Shown one piece after another: positions 1 through 6,583 of a stretch of DNA of 64,000 nt. The first letter of the stretch is position 1; every line of letters begins with the position of its first letter. The notes under the pieces were generated by a model, which was not told the origin of the DNA, did no database searches, and was given only the letters and a program-made list of their open reading frames with translations. Source of the stretch: Metabacillus litoralis (GTDB taxonomy: Bacteria > Bacillota > Bacilli > Bacillales > Bacillaceae); assembly GCF_020524045.1 (NCBI RefSeq), contig NZ_JAIVKL010000002.1, forward strand, positions 434,001 to 498,000. The letters are read 5' to 3'. The translations under genes were made by a program, and so were the position numbers.

Positions 1-389
1 TCACTGATTATTTCATTTAACTCTGATTTTTGATCTTGCGCTAATGCCTTAGTTGGAAAAAGATATAAAGCACGACTTGATTCATCTTCTAAAATTTTCT
101 GTAGTACAGGTAGGTTATAACATAAGGTTTTTCCAGAGGCTGTAGGGGTAACTGCAACAAAATTTGTTCCTGACTTAGCATAATGAAATGCTTCACTTTG
201 ATGTGAGTATAATTGAGAAATTCCTCTTTTTTCTAGAGCCATCTTTAAACGAGAGTCTATATTATCAGGCAGTTCGACTGACTCAGCCGTTTTGGCTGGT
301 ATTGTCTTCCAGTGGACAATTTGTTCATTAAATTCCTTATCTTCTTTCAATGATTGCAGAAGACTTGATAATGATTTCTTAAATTCCAT
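1..389 (-). CDS. yprA: DEAD/DEAH-box helicase YprA (MrfA-type), N-terminal part
   Basis: The 5' end of a gene that runs off the left edge; about 129 codons are present and open. The start is ATG at 389 with a GAGGTGAAG ribosome binding site just upstream. The translated segment begins MEFKKSLSSLL and carries the helicase Walker A motif TPTASGKT followed by a hydrophobic strand and FPTKALAQDQ (motif Ia). Family knowledge: YprA/MrfA is a superfamily 2 helicase with a C-terminal metal-binding domain, implicated in repair of mitomycin-type DNA damage with the nuclease YprB. The C-terminal domains are outside the window, so only the N-terminal RecA fold is supported here. Confidence 0.9.
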   Translation of the reverse strand, partial: MEFKKSLSSLLQSLKEDKEFNEQIVHWKTIPAKTAESVELPDNIDSRLKMALEKRGISQLYSHQSEAFHYAKSGTNFVAVTPTASGKTLCYNLPVLQKILEDESSRALYLFPTKALAQDQKSELNEIIS

Positions 390-870
390 TTCTTCACCTC
401 ATTACTAATACTCATGTGTAGATTCGGTATCTCTTATTCTACCGAATAAACGTTCGTAAATAAAGTGTTTTATAAAAAATCGCTCTTTTCAAGAAGATTA
501 TTGCTTATCGACGTATTTATAAGTTAGAGCCCATTTTATAGCAATAAATGGGCGACCAGTTCAAGAAACGATACCACTAGACTTTATTCAGATTTATTTT
601 TATCAGGATTCTGAATCCACAAAACCAATACAATCCAAATACTAAAACCAAAGAGCTAGCTACGTTATAAACTAAGAGCTTTTTCATGTACAAAAAGATC
701 ACTGAAAAAATGGCGTGAATTCAAATTTCCCTCACTCATTCATTAACTTCGATTAAGAGATAAGATTTTTACTTCTTCAAAAAAGAAATTACCAATAATA
801 TTAATAACCAATTAATAGCTTCATCATATAATAATTTGAATTTTATTACAGTGGATAAGGAGGATTGATT
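390..870. other. Gene-free interval between yprA and the Hsp20-type gene
   Basis: About 480 bases upstream of two divergent genes, so it must hold both promoters, but no convincing -35/-10 pair could be fixed. It contains an 8-bp inverted repeat (529-536 with 546-553) without a T-tract. No open frame with a ribosome binding site was seen. Confidence 0.5.
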
Positions 871-1353
871 ATGAAGAACAAAGATGAGTTATCAAATCAT
901 GATCAAAATCAAACATTAGAAAGTTTTGATTTTTTTCAAATTGTAGATCAGTTTTTCAGATCTGAACCATTAAAACAATTTTTGAGTGAATTTGATACAA
1001 TACTTGAACAATCTTTTCCTCATAAATCAATATCAGTAAATACTTTTGAAACGGACAAAACTTGTGTGATTGAGCTGCAAATTCCACCAGTAAAGAAAGA
1101 ACAAATAAAATTGGAACTCTATGACCAATACCTTACAATACACATTACGAATAGAGAAGAAATAAAAGAATACAACGAAAATTCCTCTACTTTTCGAAAT
1201 TATACATCACTAGATAGTTTATCAAAGACCATTTTATTACCATATCAAGTTGATGAAAATGATATAAAAACAACTTATAAAGAAGGTTCTCTTTTCGTAA
1301 CCATCCCTAAAAAATCAAAGAAAATTTTCATTCAAGATGAATCACAACTTTAA
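871..1353 (+). CDS. Hsp20/alpha-crystallin family protein
   Basis: A 160-residue protein. The start is ATG 871, placed by AAGGAGGA at 857-864; an upstream in-frame TTG at 865 would sit on the ribosome binding site. The first 60 residues are polar. Residues from about 65 onward form an alpha-crystallin domain, with alternating beta strands (TCVIELQIPPVKKEQIKLEL, then LTIHITNR) and the typical ending YKEGSLFVTIPKK. Small heat-shock proteins are ATP-independent holdases; in Bacillus several relatives (CotM, CotP) are spore coat components. The neighbours here are spore-related small genes, so a role in spores is plausible but inferred. Confidence 0.8.
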   Translation: MKNKDELSNHDQNQTLESFDFFQIVDQFFRSEPLKQFLSEFDTILEQSFPHKSISVNTFETDKTCVIELQIPPVKKEQIKLELYDQYLTIHITNREEIKEYNENSSTFRNYTSLDSLSKTILLPYQVDENDIKTTYKEGSLFVTIPKKSKKIFIQDESQL

Positions 1354-1374
1354 TATAGTCATCCTTATCAGTTA

Positions 1375-1415
1375 AACAAGGGTAGATAATTTAGTTTCTA
1401 CCCTTGTTGCTTTGT
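1375..1415. terminator. Terminator between convergent genes
   Basis: A perfect 12-bp stem (1375-1386 with 1397-1408) with a 10-nt loop lies just after the Hsp20-type gene and is followed by a T-rich stretch. The gene to its right runs the other way, so the hairpin may serve both. Confidence 0.65.
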
Positions 1416-1537
1416 TAACTATTTTTATGTGATTTGCTGCCATACTTAGGATTTTCTTCTGGTGTAGGATCTTTTGCTAAATCTTTAGCTGAATTTGTTA
1501 CCTCATTTTTATTATGAATACTTTGTTTTTTACTCAT
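1415..1537 (-). CDS. Small polar protein, 40 residues, unknown
   Basis: A short gene reading MSKKQSIHNKNEV...KDPTPEENPKYGSKSHKNS. The start is ATG 1537, with AAAGGAGGGA 7 bases upstream, which is the main reason to believe it. The product is very polar, rich in Lys, Asn and Ser, with no hydrophobic stretch and no Cys or Trp. This composition resembles the minor small acid-soluble spore proteins, and it lies among spore genes, but I do not recognise a specific family. It ends inside the shared terminator hairpin region. Confidence 0.6.
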   Translation of the reverse strand: MSKKQSIHNKNEVTNSAKDLAKDPTPEENPKYGSKSHKNS

Positions 1538-1710
1538 GCTCTTCCCTCCTTTTTACCTTTTTTATAGATTTACTATTTTTCATTAACTTAGTCTAAACAT
1601 TTTGAGATGTAATAAATCTCTTACAACACAACTTATTAAAAAAAATCCATATTTTGTTTAGCAAGAAATAACCCATGAATCAAACACTACTATATGGAGG
1701 TGTTAACAAT

Positions 1711-1902
1711 ATGAGAAAAAACATTAAGAATGAGAAAATGCCTGATTTCAAACAGCTTGATGATCGAATAATTGCAGAACCTTCAACATCACCAAGCCTA
1801 GTTATAAAAACAAATCTCGATACAGAAAATGTCTCAGAGGAAAACCCTTACATTAATAACAATAATTCTTCAAATGATTTAAAATCTTTTTTTAAGGACT
1901 GA
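1711..1902 (+). CDS. Small hypothetical protein upstream of csgA-like gene
   Basis: A 63-residue polar protein, MRKNIKNEKMPDF...NDLKSFFKD. ATG 1711 is chosen because TGGAGGTG lies 8-15 bases before it; an in-frame ATG at 1675 has no ribosome binding site. There is no membrane segment, and the C-terminal half is Asn/Ser rich. The next gene begins 5 bases after the stop, so the two form an operon. In B. subtilis a small gene (ybxH) precedes csgA; this gene has the same position, but sequence relationship could not be tested. Confidence 0.65.
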   Translation: MRKNIKNEKMPDFKQLDDRIIAEPSTSPSLVIKTNLDTENVSEENPYINNNNSSNDLKSFFKD

Positions 1903-1907
1903 TCATA

Positions 1908-2156
1908 TTGGACTTCACTTTAAATTATTTAAAAGAAGCATTGTCAAATTATGATAGAAGCTCTGTATGTCATCGAATTGTGGATAAATTAGAAATGAAA
2001 TCCTTTCCAAATGAGCGTGATTTTGTGTTTTCTTTGGAGGATGATGAGGTCCAATTTTTAAACAATGTGTTACCTGATGAAATAAAATACGCATTTAATG
2101 AACAAGATTTTATTAGAGGCAATCAACTGAATGAGGTTTATGAGTTATTAATCTAG
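1908..2156 (+). CDS. csgA: CsgA-like sporulation protein (sigma-G-dependent SASP family)
   Basis: An 82-residue protein starting at TTG 1908; the AAGGA at 1893-1897 lies within the last codons of the gene upstream, implying translational coupling. The protein begins MDFTLNYLKEALSNYDRSSVCHRI and ends QLNEVYELLI. This layout and length match the CsgA family as I remember it (82 residues in B. subtilis, made in the forespore under sigma G). The middle is acidic with an amphipathic helix pattern. Its biochemical role is not established for the family. The assignment rests on pattern memory, not alignment. Confidence 0.6.
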   Translation: MDFTLNYLKEALSNYDRSSVCHRIVDKLEMKSFPNERDFVFSLEDDEVQFLNNVLPDEIKYAFNEQDFIRGNQLNEVYELLI

Positions 2157-2258
2157 ATTGATCATCAATTTATGTGTTATGAAAAAGTCTCCTCTAAGTC
2201 TTTTCTATAAATTTAAAAAAGAAACCCTATTTCATAAAATATTTTATGGAGGCAATTA

Positions 2259-2525
2259 ATGAATAGAAATAGTAACCATTACATTAATATAAAGTTTCAA
2301 ACTGGAGCAATTGATTCTGAGGGCGTAAATGGATGTCAAGTGGAAGATGTTATTAGCGTCCTTGTAGATAAACTAAAATCACATCAAAATGGTGAGTTTG
2401 CTTGTCCAGAAAATTCTATTGCAATTACAAATCTCCAAAGCGCTAACTATGCCTTACGTGTAAGGAAAGAAAGACTTGAAAATAAAGAAAGAGAGCATGA
2501 ACATCATGAAATTTATGAACACTAA
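2259..2525 (+). CDS. Acb2/Tad1-hairpin-like small protein
   Basis: An 88-residue protein, start ATG 2259 with TATGGAGG 6 bases upstream. The order of motifs is a short N-terminal strand (YINIKFQTGAI), then GVNGCQVEDVISVLVDKL, then FACPENSIAITNLQSANYAL followed by a charged helix (RVRKERLENKERE). This helix-turn-helix pattern, with 'EN.(I/L)AIT.L..A...L' in the second helix, is what I associate with the Acb2/Tad1 hairpin domain. Phage members of that fold bind cyclic nucleotides to block CBASS, Pycsar or Thoeris defence; related small proteins also occur in Bacillus chromosomes and prophages. The end of the helix (ANYALRVRKERL) departs from the usual 'A..WL..RT' pattern, so ligand binding is uncertain. 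Neighbours are spore genes, with no other phage genes. Confidence 0.5.
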   Translation: MNRNSNHYINIKFQTGAIDSEGVNGCQVEDVISVLVDKLKSHQNGEFACPENSIAITNLQSANYALRVRKERLENKEREHEHHEIYEH

Positions 2526-2643
2526 ACAATTCTCAGATACAAATATAGAAGAAGTTAAACGTTTAAATGCTCAATCAGGATTATCTTATAATGAAATTAA
2601 GGAAAAACTAGCAATAGAATATTTACGAAGTCACCAAAAGTAA
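2506..2643 (+). CDS. SspE-like micro-ORF (gamma-type SASP motif)
   Basis: A 45-codon frame that overlaps the end of the preceding gene by 20 bases in another frame, so it is probably translationally coupled to it. ATG 2506 is preferred, with AAAGAGAG 11 bases upstream; ATG 2515 is the alternative. The core FSDTNIEEVKRLNAQSGLSY resembles the repeated unit of gamma-type small acid-soluble spore proteins (F(A/S)xT(N/D)xxxV(R/K)xxNxxS). Only one unit is present, whereas SspE has several. It is followed directly by a strong terminator at 2653-2681, which supports it being the last gene of a transcript. Confidence 0.6.
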   Translation: MKFMNTKQFSDTNIEEVKRLNAQSGLSYNEIKEKLAIEYLRSHQK

Positions 2644-2652
2644 GAAGTTTAT

Positions 2653-2681
2653 TGGGGAGGTTAGCCCCCTCCCCATTTTTT
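2653..2681 (+). terminator. Rho-independent terminator
   Basis: The stem is TGGGGAGG (2653-2660) paired with CCTCCCCA (2668-2675), with a 7-nt loop, then six T. It ends the plus-strand cluster of small genes. Confidence 0.85.
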
Positions 2682-2726
2682 AGATAACTTTTTTTAAAAA
2701 ACATAAACTTTTTAAATAATTTCTCT

Positions 2727-3173
2727 TTAAGGCTTAAAGATTGATGTTACGCCTTTAAACAATCCTCCCATTTGGTTAACAGCACTCATCATTTGACCTG
2801 CCGTATCCATCATTTTATTAAAATCAAATTGACCATCATTTTTTTTGAATTGTGAAAGAACATTTTGAAATCCTGAAGGTTGTTGTTTAAAATATGGCAT
2901 CGGTTTTGGATAAGGTGTTGGAAATGGTGTATTCATTGGTCCATTTAAATGTCCATTATTATAATTATTTACAAATTGTTGTTGTGGATTTTGTTGATAT
3001 GTTTGTTGTTGATACAGATAAGGTACTTGTTGCCCATTAAAACCGTTCACATTTGAATTGGTATTGTAATGAAAAGACTGTTGGTCATACTCATTATAAT
3101 TTGGAAATTGTTGATAGTAACCCTCATTTCTTCGTTGTGATCTTCTTATAAAATACGGATATTGTTGATACAA
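2727..3173 (-). CDS. yppG: YppG-like spore coat protein
   Basis: A protein of about 148 residues, Gln/Asn/Tyr/Pro rich over the first 100 residues. Its conserved C-terminal block reads [45 protein letters not shown] in pieces: [20 protein letters not shown], then [14 protein letters not shown], then VTSIFKP. This C-terminal block is the hallmark of the YppG family, found in the spore coat of B. subtilis. I place the start at TTG 3173 because AGAGGAGGA lies 6-7 bases upstream; in-frame starts further upstream (GTG 3233, ATG near 3191) lack such a site. Confidence 0.75.
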   Translation of the reverse strand: MYQQYPYFIRRSQRRNEGYYQQFPNYNEYDQQSFHYNTNSNVNGFNGQQVPYLYQQQTYQQNPQQQFVNNYNNGHLNGPMNTPFPTPYPKPMPYFKQQPSGFQNVLSQFKKNDGQFDFNKMMDTAGQMMSAVNQMGGLFKGVTSIFKP

Positions 3174-3269
3174 GAGTGTTCCTCCTCTCATCATTAAACC
3201 ATTGTTTCTATATATTATGATCCTTTCGCCCACTAGGTGAAAAATTTCATCAATAAGTTTTAATATGCA

Positions 3270-3362
3270 GGCTTTGTTAAATACTCGTTGTTGATAGCCG
3301 TCAGAGGCACTCTCTTTTAGAGGAAAAAATGTTAAATATCAACATTGAGCTTAAACTTAGTA
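3270..3362 (+). repeat. Degenerate copy of the dispersed MITE-like repeat
   Basis: Left end GGCTTTGTTAA...TTGTTGAT and right end TAAATATCAACATTGAGCTT match the two ends of the family (see 39181-39361), but the GC-rich core is deleted. Confidence 0.6.
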
Positions 3363-3442
3363 AATATGTAAAAATTTGAATACATGTTTGATCGGTGGAT
3401 TGCTCATATTAGGAGAGAATCTATTAAAGGAGGTTTTTTCTT

Positions 3443-3607
3443 ATGGCAAGAGGAAAACATTTTAATCATAAAGAAAAGGGCCATGAACCTACAATATCAG
3501 AACAAGGACAACCAGTAGCAGGCAAAGAGACAGAACGAGTAGGGTATGCTATTGAACCAGTGGCATCAGAAGGAGACCGTCCTGTATCGATCAAAGTTGA
3601 GGAATAG
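3443..3607 (+). CDS. Small polar protein, 54 residues, unknown
   Basis: The frame reads MARGKHFNHKEKGHEPTISE...GDRPVSIKVEE. ATG 3443 has AAAGGAGG at 3426-3433, a near-perfect ribosome binding site. The N-terminal 14 residues are basic and His-rich, the rest is acidic. There is no membrane segment. Composition and location among spore genes suggest a small spore protein, but I recognise no family. A longer frame on the opposite strand over the same bases has no ribosome binding site and is rejected. Confidence 0.65.
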   Translation: MARGKHFNHKEKGHEPTISEQGQPVAGKETERVGYAIEPVASEGDRPVSIKVEE

Positions 3608-3749
3608 AGATAAGGTATTGATGTTAATTTAATGAAAAAGCTCTGTCTACTAATTGTTAACCCACAAGGAGATGATTTCAAATATTCTCTTCGTGGGTTA
3701 GCACACTGTATAACAAAGCCAAAATAAAAAGACTAACTATATTAGCTAG

Positions 3750-4115
3750 TCACCTTTGATAATCATTAATCTCATTCAGTATACTTTTCAATACATATTC
3801 TACTGAATTGTGTAAATTATTAAATCTTTGCTTGTTTATATCTTTATAAAATGATTGTAAAACAACCTGTTCAATATTATCAATTGTTGAATCAATTTGT
3901 GCAGAATGTATATATTTAGGTTTATTTATTTTAACCCATTGATCTGCTTCTGGTTTCCAATCCTTGATTTTTTCAGAAGCTAAATCAAATGCTGGTTTTA
4001 CTTCTCGAAAAAACAAGTCTTCTGTTTTTTCTGGTTTTTCCTTTAATAATTCAAACCTTTTTTTACAATCTTCTAGAAGCAAAAGTAATTCTCTAGACAA
4101 CATGATTAGGTTCAT
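3750..4115 (-). CDS. yppE: YppE family protein (DUF1798)
   Basis: A protein of 121 residues, all predicted helical (MNLIMLSRELLLLLEDCKKR...ILNEINDYQR). The start is ATG 4115, with GAGGTGAG 5 bases upstream; a GTG nine bases earlier overlaps that site. Length and helical-bundle character match YppE of B. subtilis (about 123 residues, helical-bundle structure known, function unknown). Its position in the yppC-yppG block agrees. Confidence 0.75.
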   Translation of the reverse strand: MNLIMLSRELLLLLEDCKKRFELLKEKPEKTEDLFFREVKPAFDLASEKIKDWKPEADQWVKINKPKYIHSAQIDSTIDNIEQVVLQSFYKDINKQRFNNLHNSVEYVLKSILNEINDYQR

Positions 4116-4171
4116 AACACTCACCTCAAACTAATCATATCAAAATCTACAATAATTCGCACATTTATCTC

Positions 4172-4432
4172 TTAAGCATTTGTTGCCATTAGTGAAAAGT
4201 AGGAAGATTTTGTACTATTTTGATCATTCTTTTTATGTGGTAGTTTTGATTGTATGCAAAGCAAAACCTCTGTTAATTGTTGATCAACTTGCTTAACTTC
4301 TTCCGTAAGATTATGTTCAAATTCATAAGTCGAAGAAGCTTTTACATTAAAAGTACTCTCAAGTTTATTTAATTCAAGTTCTAATTCCGCTAATTTCTCT
4401 TCAATTTCAGTTTTAGACATGATTTTATTCAT
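4172..4432 (-). CDS. Small coiled-coil protein of the ypp block
   Basis: An 86-residue protein (MNKIMSKTEIEEKLAELELEL...SYFSLMATNA). ATG 4432 follows GGGAGGGAGAAAG. Residues 6-35 form a heptad-like Leu/Glu/Lys pattern, predicted coiled coil. It occupies the place of yppD in B. subtilis, between yppC and yppE, but I could not confirm family membership. No catalytic motif is visible. Confidence 0.6.
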   Translation of the reverse strand: MNKIMSKTEIEEKLAELELELNKLESTFNVKASSTYEFEHNLTEEVKQVDQQLTEVLLCIQSKLPHKKNDQNSTKSSYFSLMATNA

Positions 4433-4607
4433 CTTTCTCCCTCCCCTTTCATGCTAGTATTCGTCACCACTTCTTTACAACCTTCTTGGTTGACAAAACT
4501 AGTTTCCATTCGTCAAAGAAAGTGCAATTACACATTGTTCGACATCTGAAATCGACTGAATGGAAATTGATATGTTAGGTCAAAATAAGGGTTAGGAGGT
4601 GCTTATA

Positions 4608-4706
4608 ATGGCAAAAAAACCAAAAGATAAACAACAAACTTCTGACGATAAAGCTCGTATTCCAGGAGACAAAAAATTAGATGGACCAAACCGTCCGTCT
4701 ACTTAA
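4608..4706 (+). CDS. sspM: Small acid-soluble spore protein SspM
   Basis: A 32-residue protein, MAKKPKDKQQTSDDKARIPG then DKKLDGPNRPST. The ending 'KKL.GPNRPST' is the signature of SspM, a minor spore-core protein of about 34 residues in B. subtilis, made in the forespore. ATG 4608 has TTAGGAGGTG 6 bases upstream. The gene is monocistronic, facing yppC across a shared terminator. Confidence 0.9.
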   Translation: MAKKPKDKQQTSDDKARIPGDKKLDGPNRPST

Positions 4707-4746
4707 ACATTCGTAGTATTTAAAATGTAAACATTTTATTTTTTTA

Positions 4747-4780
4747 CTAAAAAGCAAGGATCTTAATCCTTGCTTTTTAG
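4747..4780. terminator. Bidirectional terminator between sspM and yppC
   Basis: A perfect 15-bp stem (4747-4761 with 4766-4780) with a CTTA loop, A-rich on the left arm and T-rich on the right. It touches the yppC stop codon, so it can end transcripts from both sides. Confidence 0.85.
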
Positions 4781-5764
4781 TTATCCATTTCTGATATATT
4801 CTTTTAGGATGGATAACAAATGCAGTTGATCTTGTTTATGGCTAAACCACTCTGTTAATTCATATTTATTAGGGATATTAATTTCTTTAAACCACTTTTC
4901 GGTATTTTGCTCGTGAAACCAATCTTTTTTATTTTCGTCTAAGGGATGTGAAACCATTGGATAAGTTGTACGTAATAAAGGTGTTTCCCTTTTTCTTTTT
5001 ACGGGCATATAAAACTCATAATCAAATCTTGTGCCAGTATGAACAACTGTTTTTGCAAATGCAGTAAATTCATCATATAAACCTGAATGAAACATAAGCC
5101 AAGCAAGTCTTTTACCCAATTCTATACGCTTAGTTAGATGGTTAAATTGATAAACGGAAAAACCAAATAATTTACCTTGTAAGGTAGGAAATACAACCGT
5201 GCTGAAATGAAGCAATTCCTGTAAACGAAAATTTTTGGATTTGAATATATGTTTTTTATAAAGCTTATGCTCTATTACCGGCCCTTGTATCACATTCTGT
5301 TCATTAATAATTAATGCAGTTACTAAGTGATCTATTTCAGCTTTTTTCCAAAAGTGCTCCCATTCCTTTATCATAAATGATGATACATCAAATTCTTTTA
5401 ATAAATAAAATAAAGGTTTATTATATCTTTTTGAGAACTCATAAATTAATAATTGTGGAAAGGCGTCACGGAATATCAACCAATTAGCTCGTTCATATGT
5501 CATAAATAACAAGCTTCGGACTTCTTCATTCAGAGCTTTTCGAAACCAAGTTCCTTTTAAGTCAGTCATACTCCACCCAGCATTTCGTGAGACCATACCA
5601 GCTAAAAAGGCCCAACGTATTTCTGGAAAGCGAAAATAAAAATTTTCGTATGCTTTTGTTCTTGAGATATTATCCAAGTTATTAATTTTAGTCGTAGTTG
5701 ATATATATTCGATTAACTCTTTATCTGTTTTAAAGCTCATATCTTTTATAATGTTACTAAACAT
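4781..5764 (-). CDS. yppC: YppC family protein (DUF2515)
   Basis: A 327-residue soluble protein. ATG 5764 follows GAGGTGG. No catalytic motif is obvious; it is rich in Trp, Phe and Tyr (for example NAGWSMTDLKGTWFRKAL and LAWLMFHSGLYDEF), which matches the DUF2515 family represented by YppC of B. subtilis. It is divergent from recU, as in B. subtilis. Function is unknown for the family. Confidence 0.8.
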   Translation of the reverse strand: MFSNIIKDMSFKTDKELIEYISTTTKINNLDNISRTKAYENFYFRFPEIRWAFLAGMVSRNAGWSMTDLKGTWFRKALNEEVRSLLFMTYERANWLIFRDAFPQLLIYEFSKRYNKPLFYLLKEFDVSSFMIKEWEHFWKKAEIDHLVTALIINEQNVIQGPVIEHKLYKKHIFKSKNFRLQELLHFSTVVFPTLQGKLFGFSVYQFNHLTKRIELGKRLAWLMFHSGLYDEFTAFAKTVVHTGTRFDYEFYMPVKRKRETPLLRTTYPMVSHPLDENKKDWFHEQNTEKWFKEINIPNKYELTEWFSHKQDQLHLLSILKEYIRNG

Positions 5765-5895
5765 CGTACCACCTCATATGTATAGGCTTTCCTGAAGGAA
5801 TTAAATGTACACATTAACAAAATTGAAACTTTTATATCATTTCTTTTCTGTTTTTTTTGGTATGATAGGTAGTAGTTTTAATAAGGAGGTATCGT

Positions 5896-6489
5896 ATGAT
5901 CTTTCGTTATCCTAACGGAAAGGCCTATGAGCCAAAAGAACAAATAAGAAAAAAACAGCAGCCTTCTTTTACTTATAGTAACCGCGGAATGTCACTTGAA
6001 GATGATTTAAATGAAACCAACAAATACTATTTGGAGCATCAGCTTGCTGTTATACATAAAAAGCCTACTCCTGTTCAGATTGTAAATGTCGATTATCCAC
6101 GTCGTAGTGCAGCTGTTATAAAAGAAGCTTACTTTAAACAAAGCTCAACTACAGATTATAATGGAATATATAAAGGTAAATATATTGATTTTGAAGCAAA
6201 AGAAACAAAAAACAAAACTTCCTTTCCTTTGCAAAACTTTCATGCTCATCAAATAGAGCACATGCAAAATGTTGTTAAGCAAGAAGGGATATGTTTTGTT
6301 ATTTTGTCAGCTTTTAACAATTTTTATTTTTTACAAGCAAAAGACCTTTTTATCTTCTGGGATCGTCAGCAAAATGGAGGTAGAAAATCAATTACAATTG
6401 AAGAAATGAATAAAGAAGCTTATAAAATTCCGATCGGATATCAAGCAAGGATTGACTATCTGAAAATTATAGATAAACTATACTTTTAA
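5896..6489 (+). CDS. recU: Holliday junction resolvase RecU
   Basis: A 197-residue nuclease; the B. subtilis protein is about 206. ATG 5896 has AAGGAGGT 6 bases upstream. The near-invariant block [17 protein letters not shown] is followed by the catalytic region: [20 protein letters not shown], holding the Asp and E-x-K residues of the metal-dependent nuclease core, then [11 protein letters not shown]. RecU binds and resolves Holliday junctions and modulates RecA. The gene precedes ponA on the same strand (95-base gap), an arrangement conserved in Firmicutes. Confidence 0.95.
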   Translation: MIFRYPNGKAYEPKEQIRKKQQPSFTYSNRGMSLEDDLNETNKYYLEHQLAVIHKKPTPVQIVNVDYPRRSAAVIKEAYFKQSSTTDYNGIYKGKYIDFEAKETKNKTSFPLQNFHAHQIEHMQNVVKQEGICFVILSAFNNFYFLQAKDLFIFWDRQQNGGRKSITIEEMNKEAYKIPIGYQARIDYLKIIDKLYF

Positions 6490-6583
6490 GATGCTCTGTA
6501 TTAATTGGTATTATTTATTGAACTTTCTCAGAAATTTTTGAACAAACTCATTAAATAAAACCTATTATGAAAGGTTGATGAAC

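Noticed and set aside
560-610. Shared phrase CCACTAGACTTTAT with the region near 38990
   Set aside because: Only a short match without defined ends; not enough to call a repeat family.
3466-3681. 71-codon frame on the minus strand
   Set aside because: It covers a plus-strand gene with an ideal ribosome binding site and has none itself.
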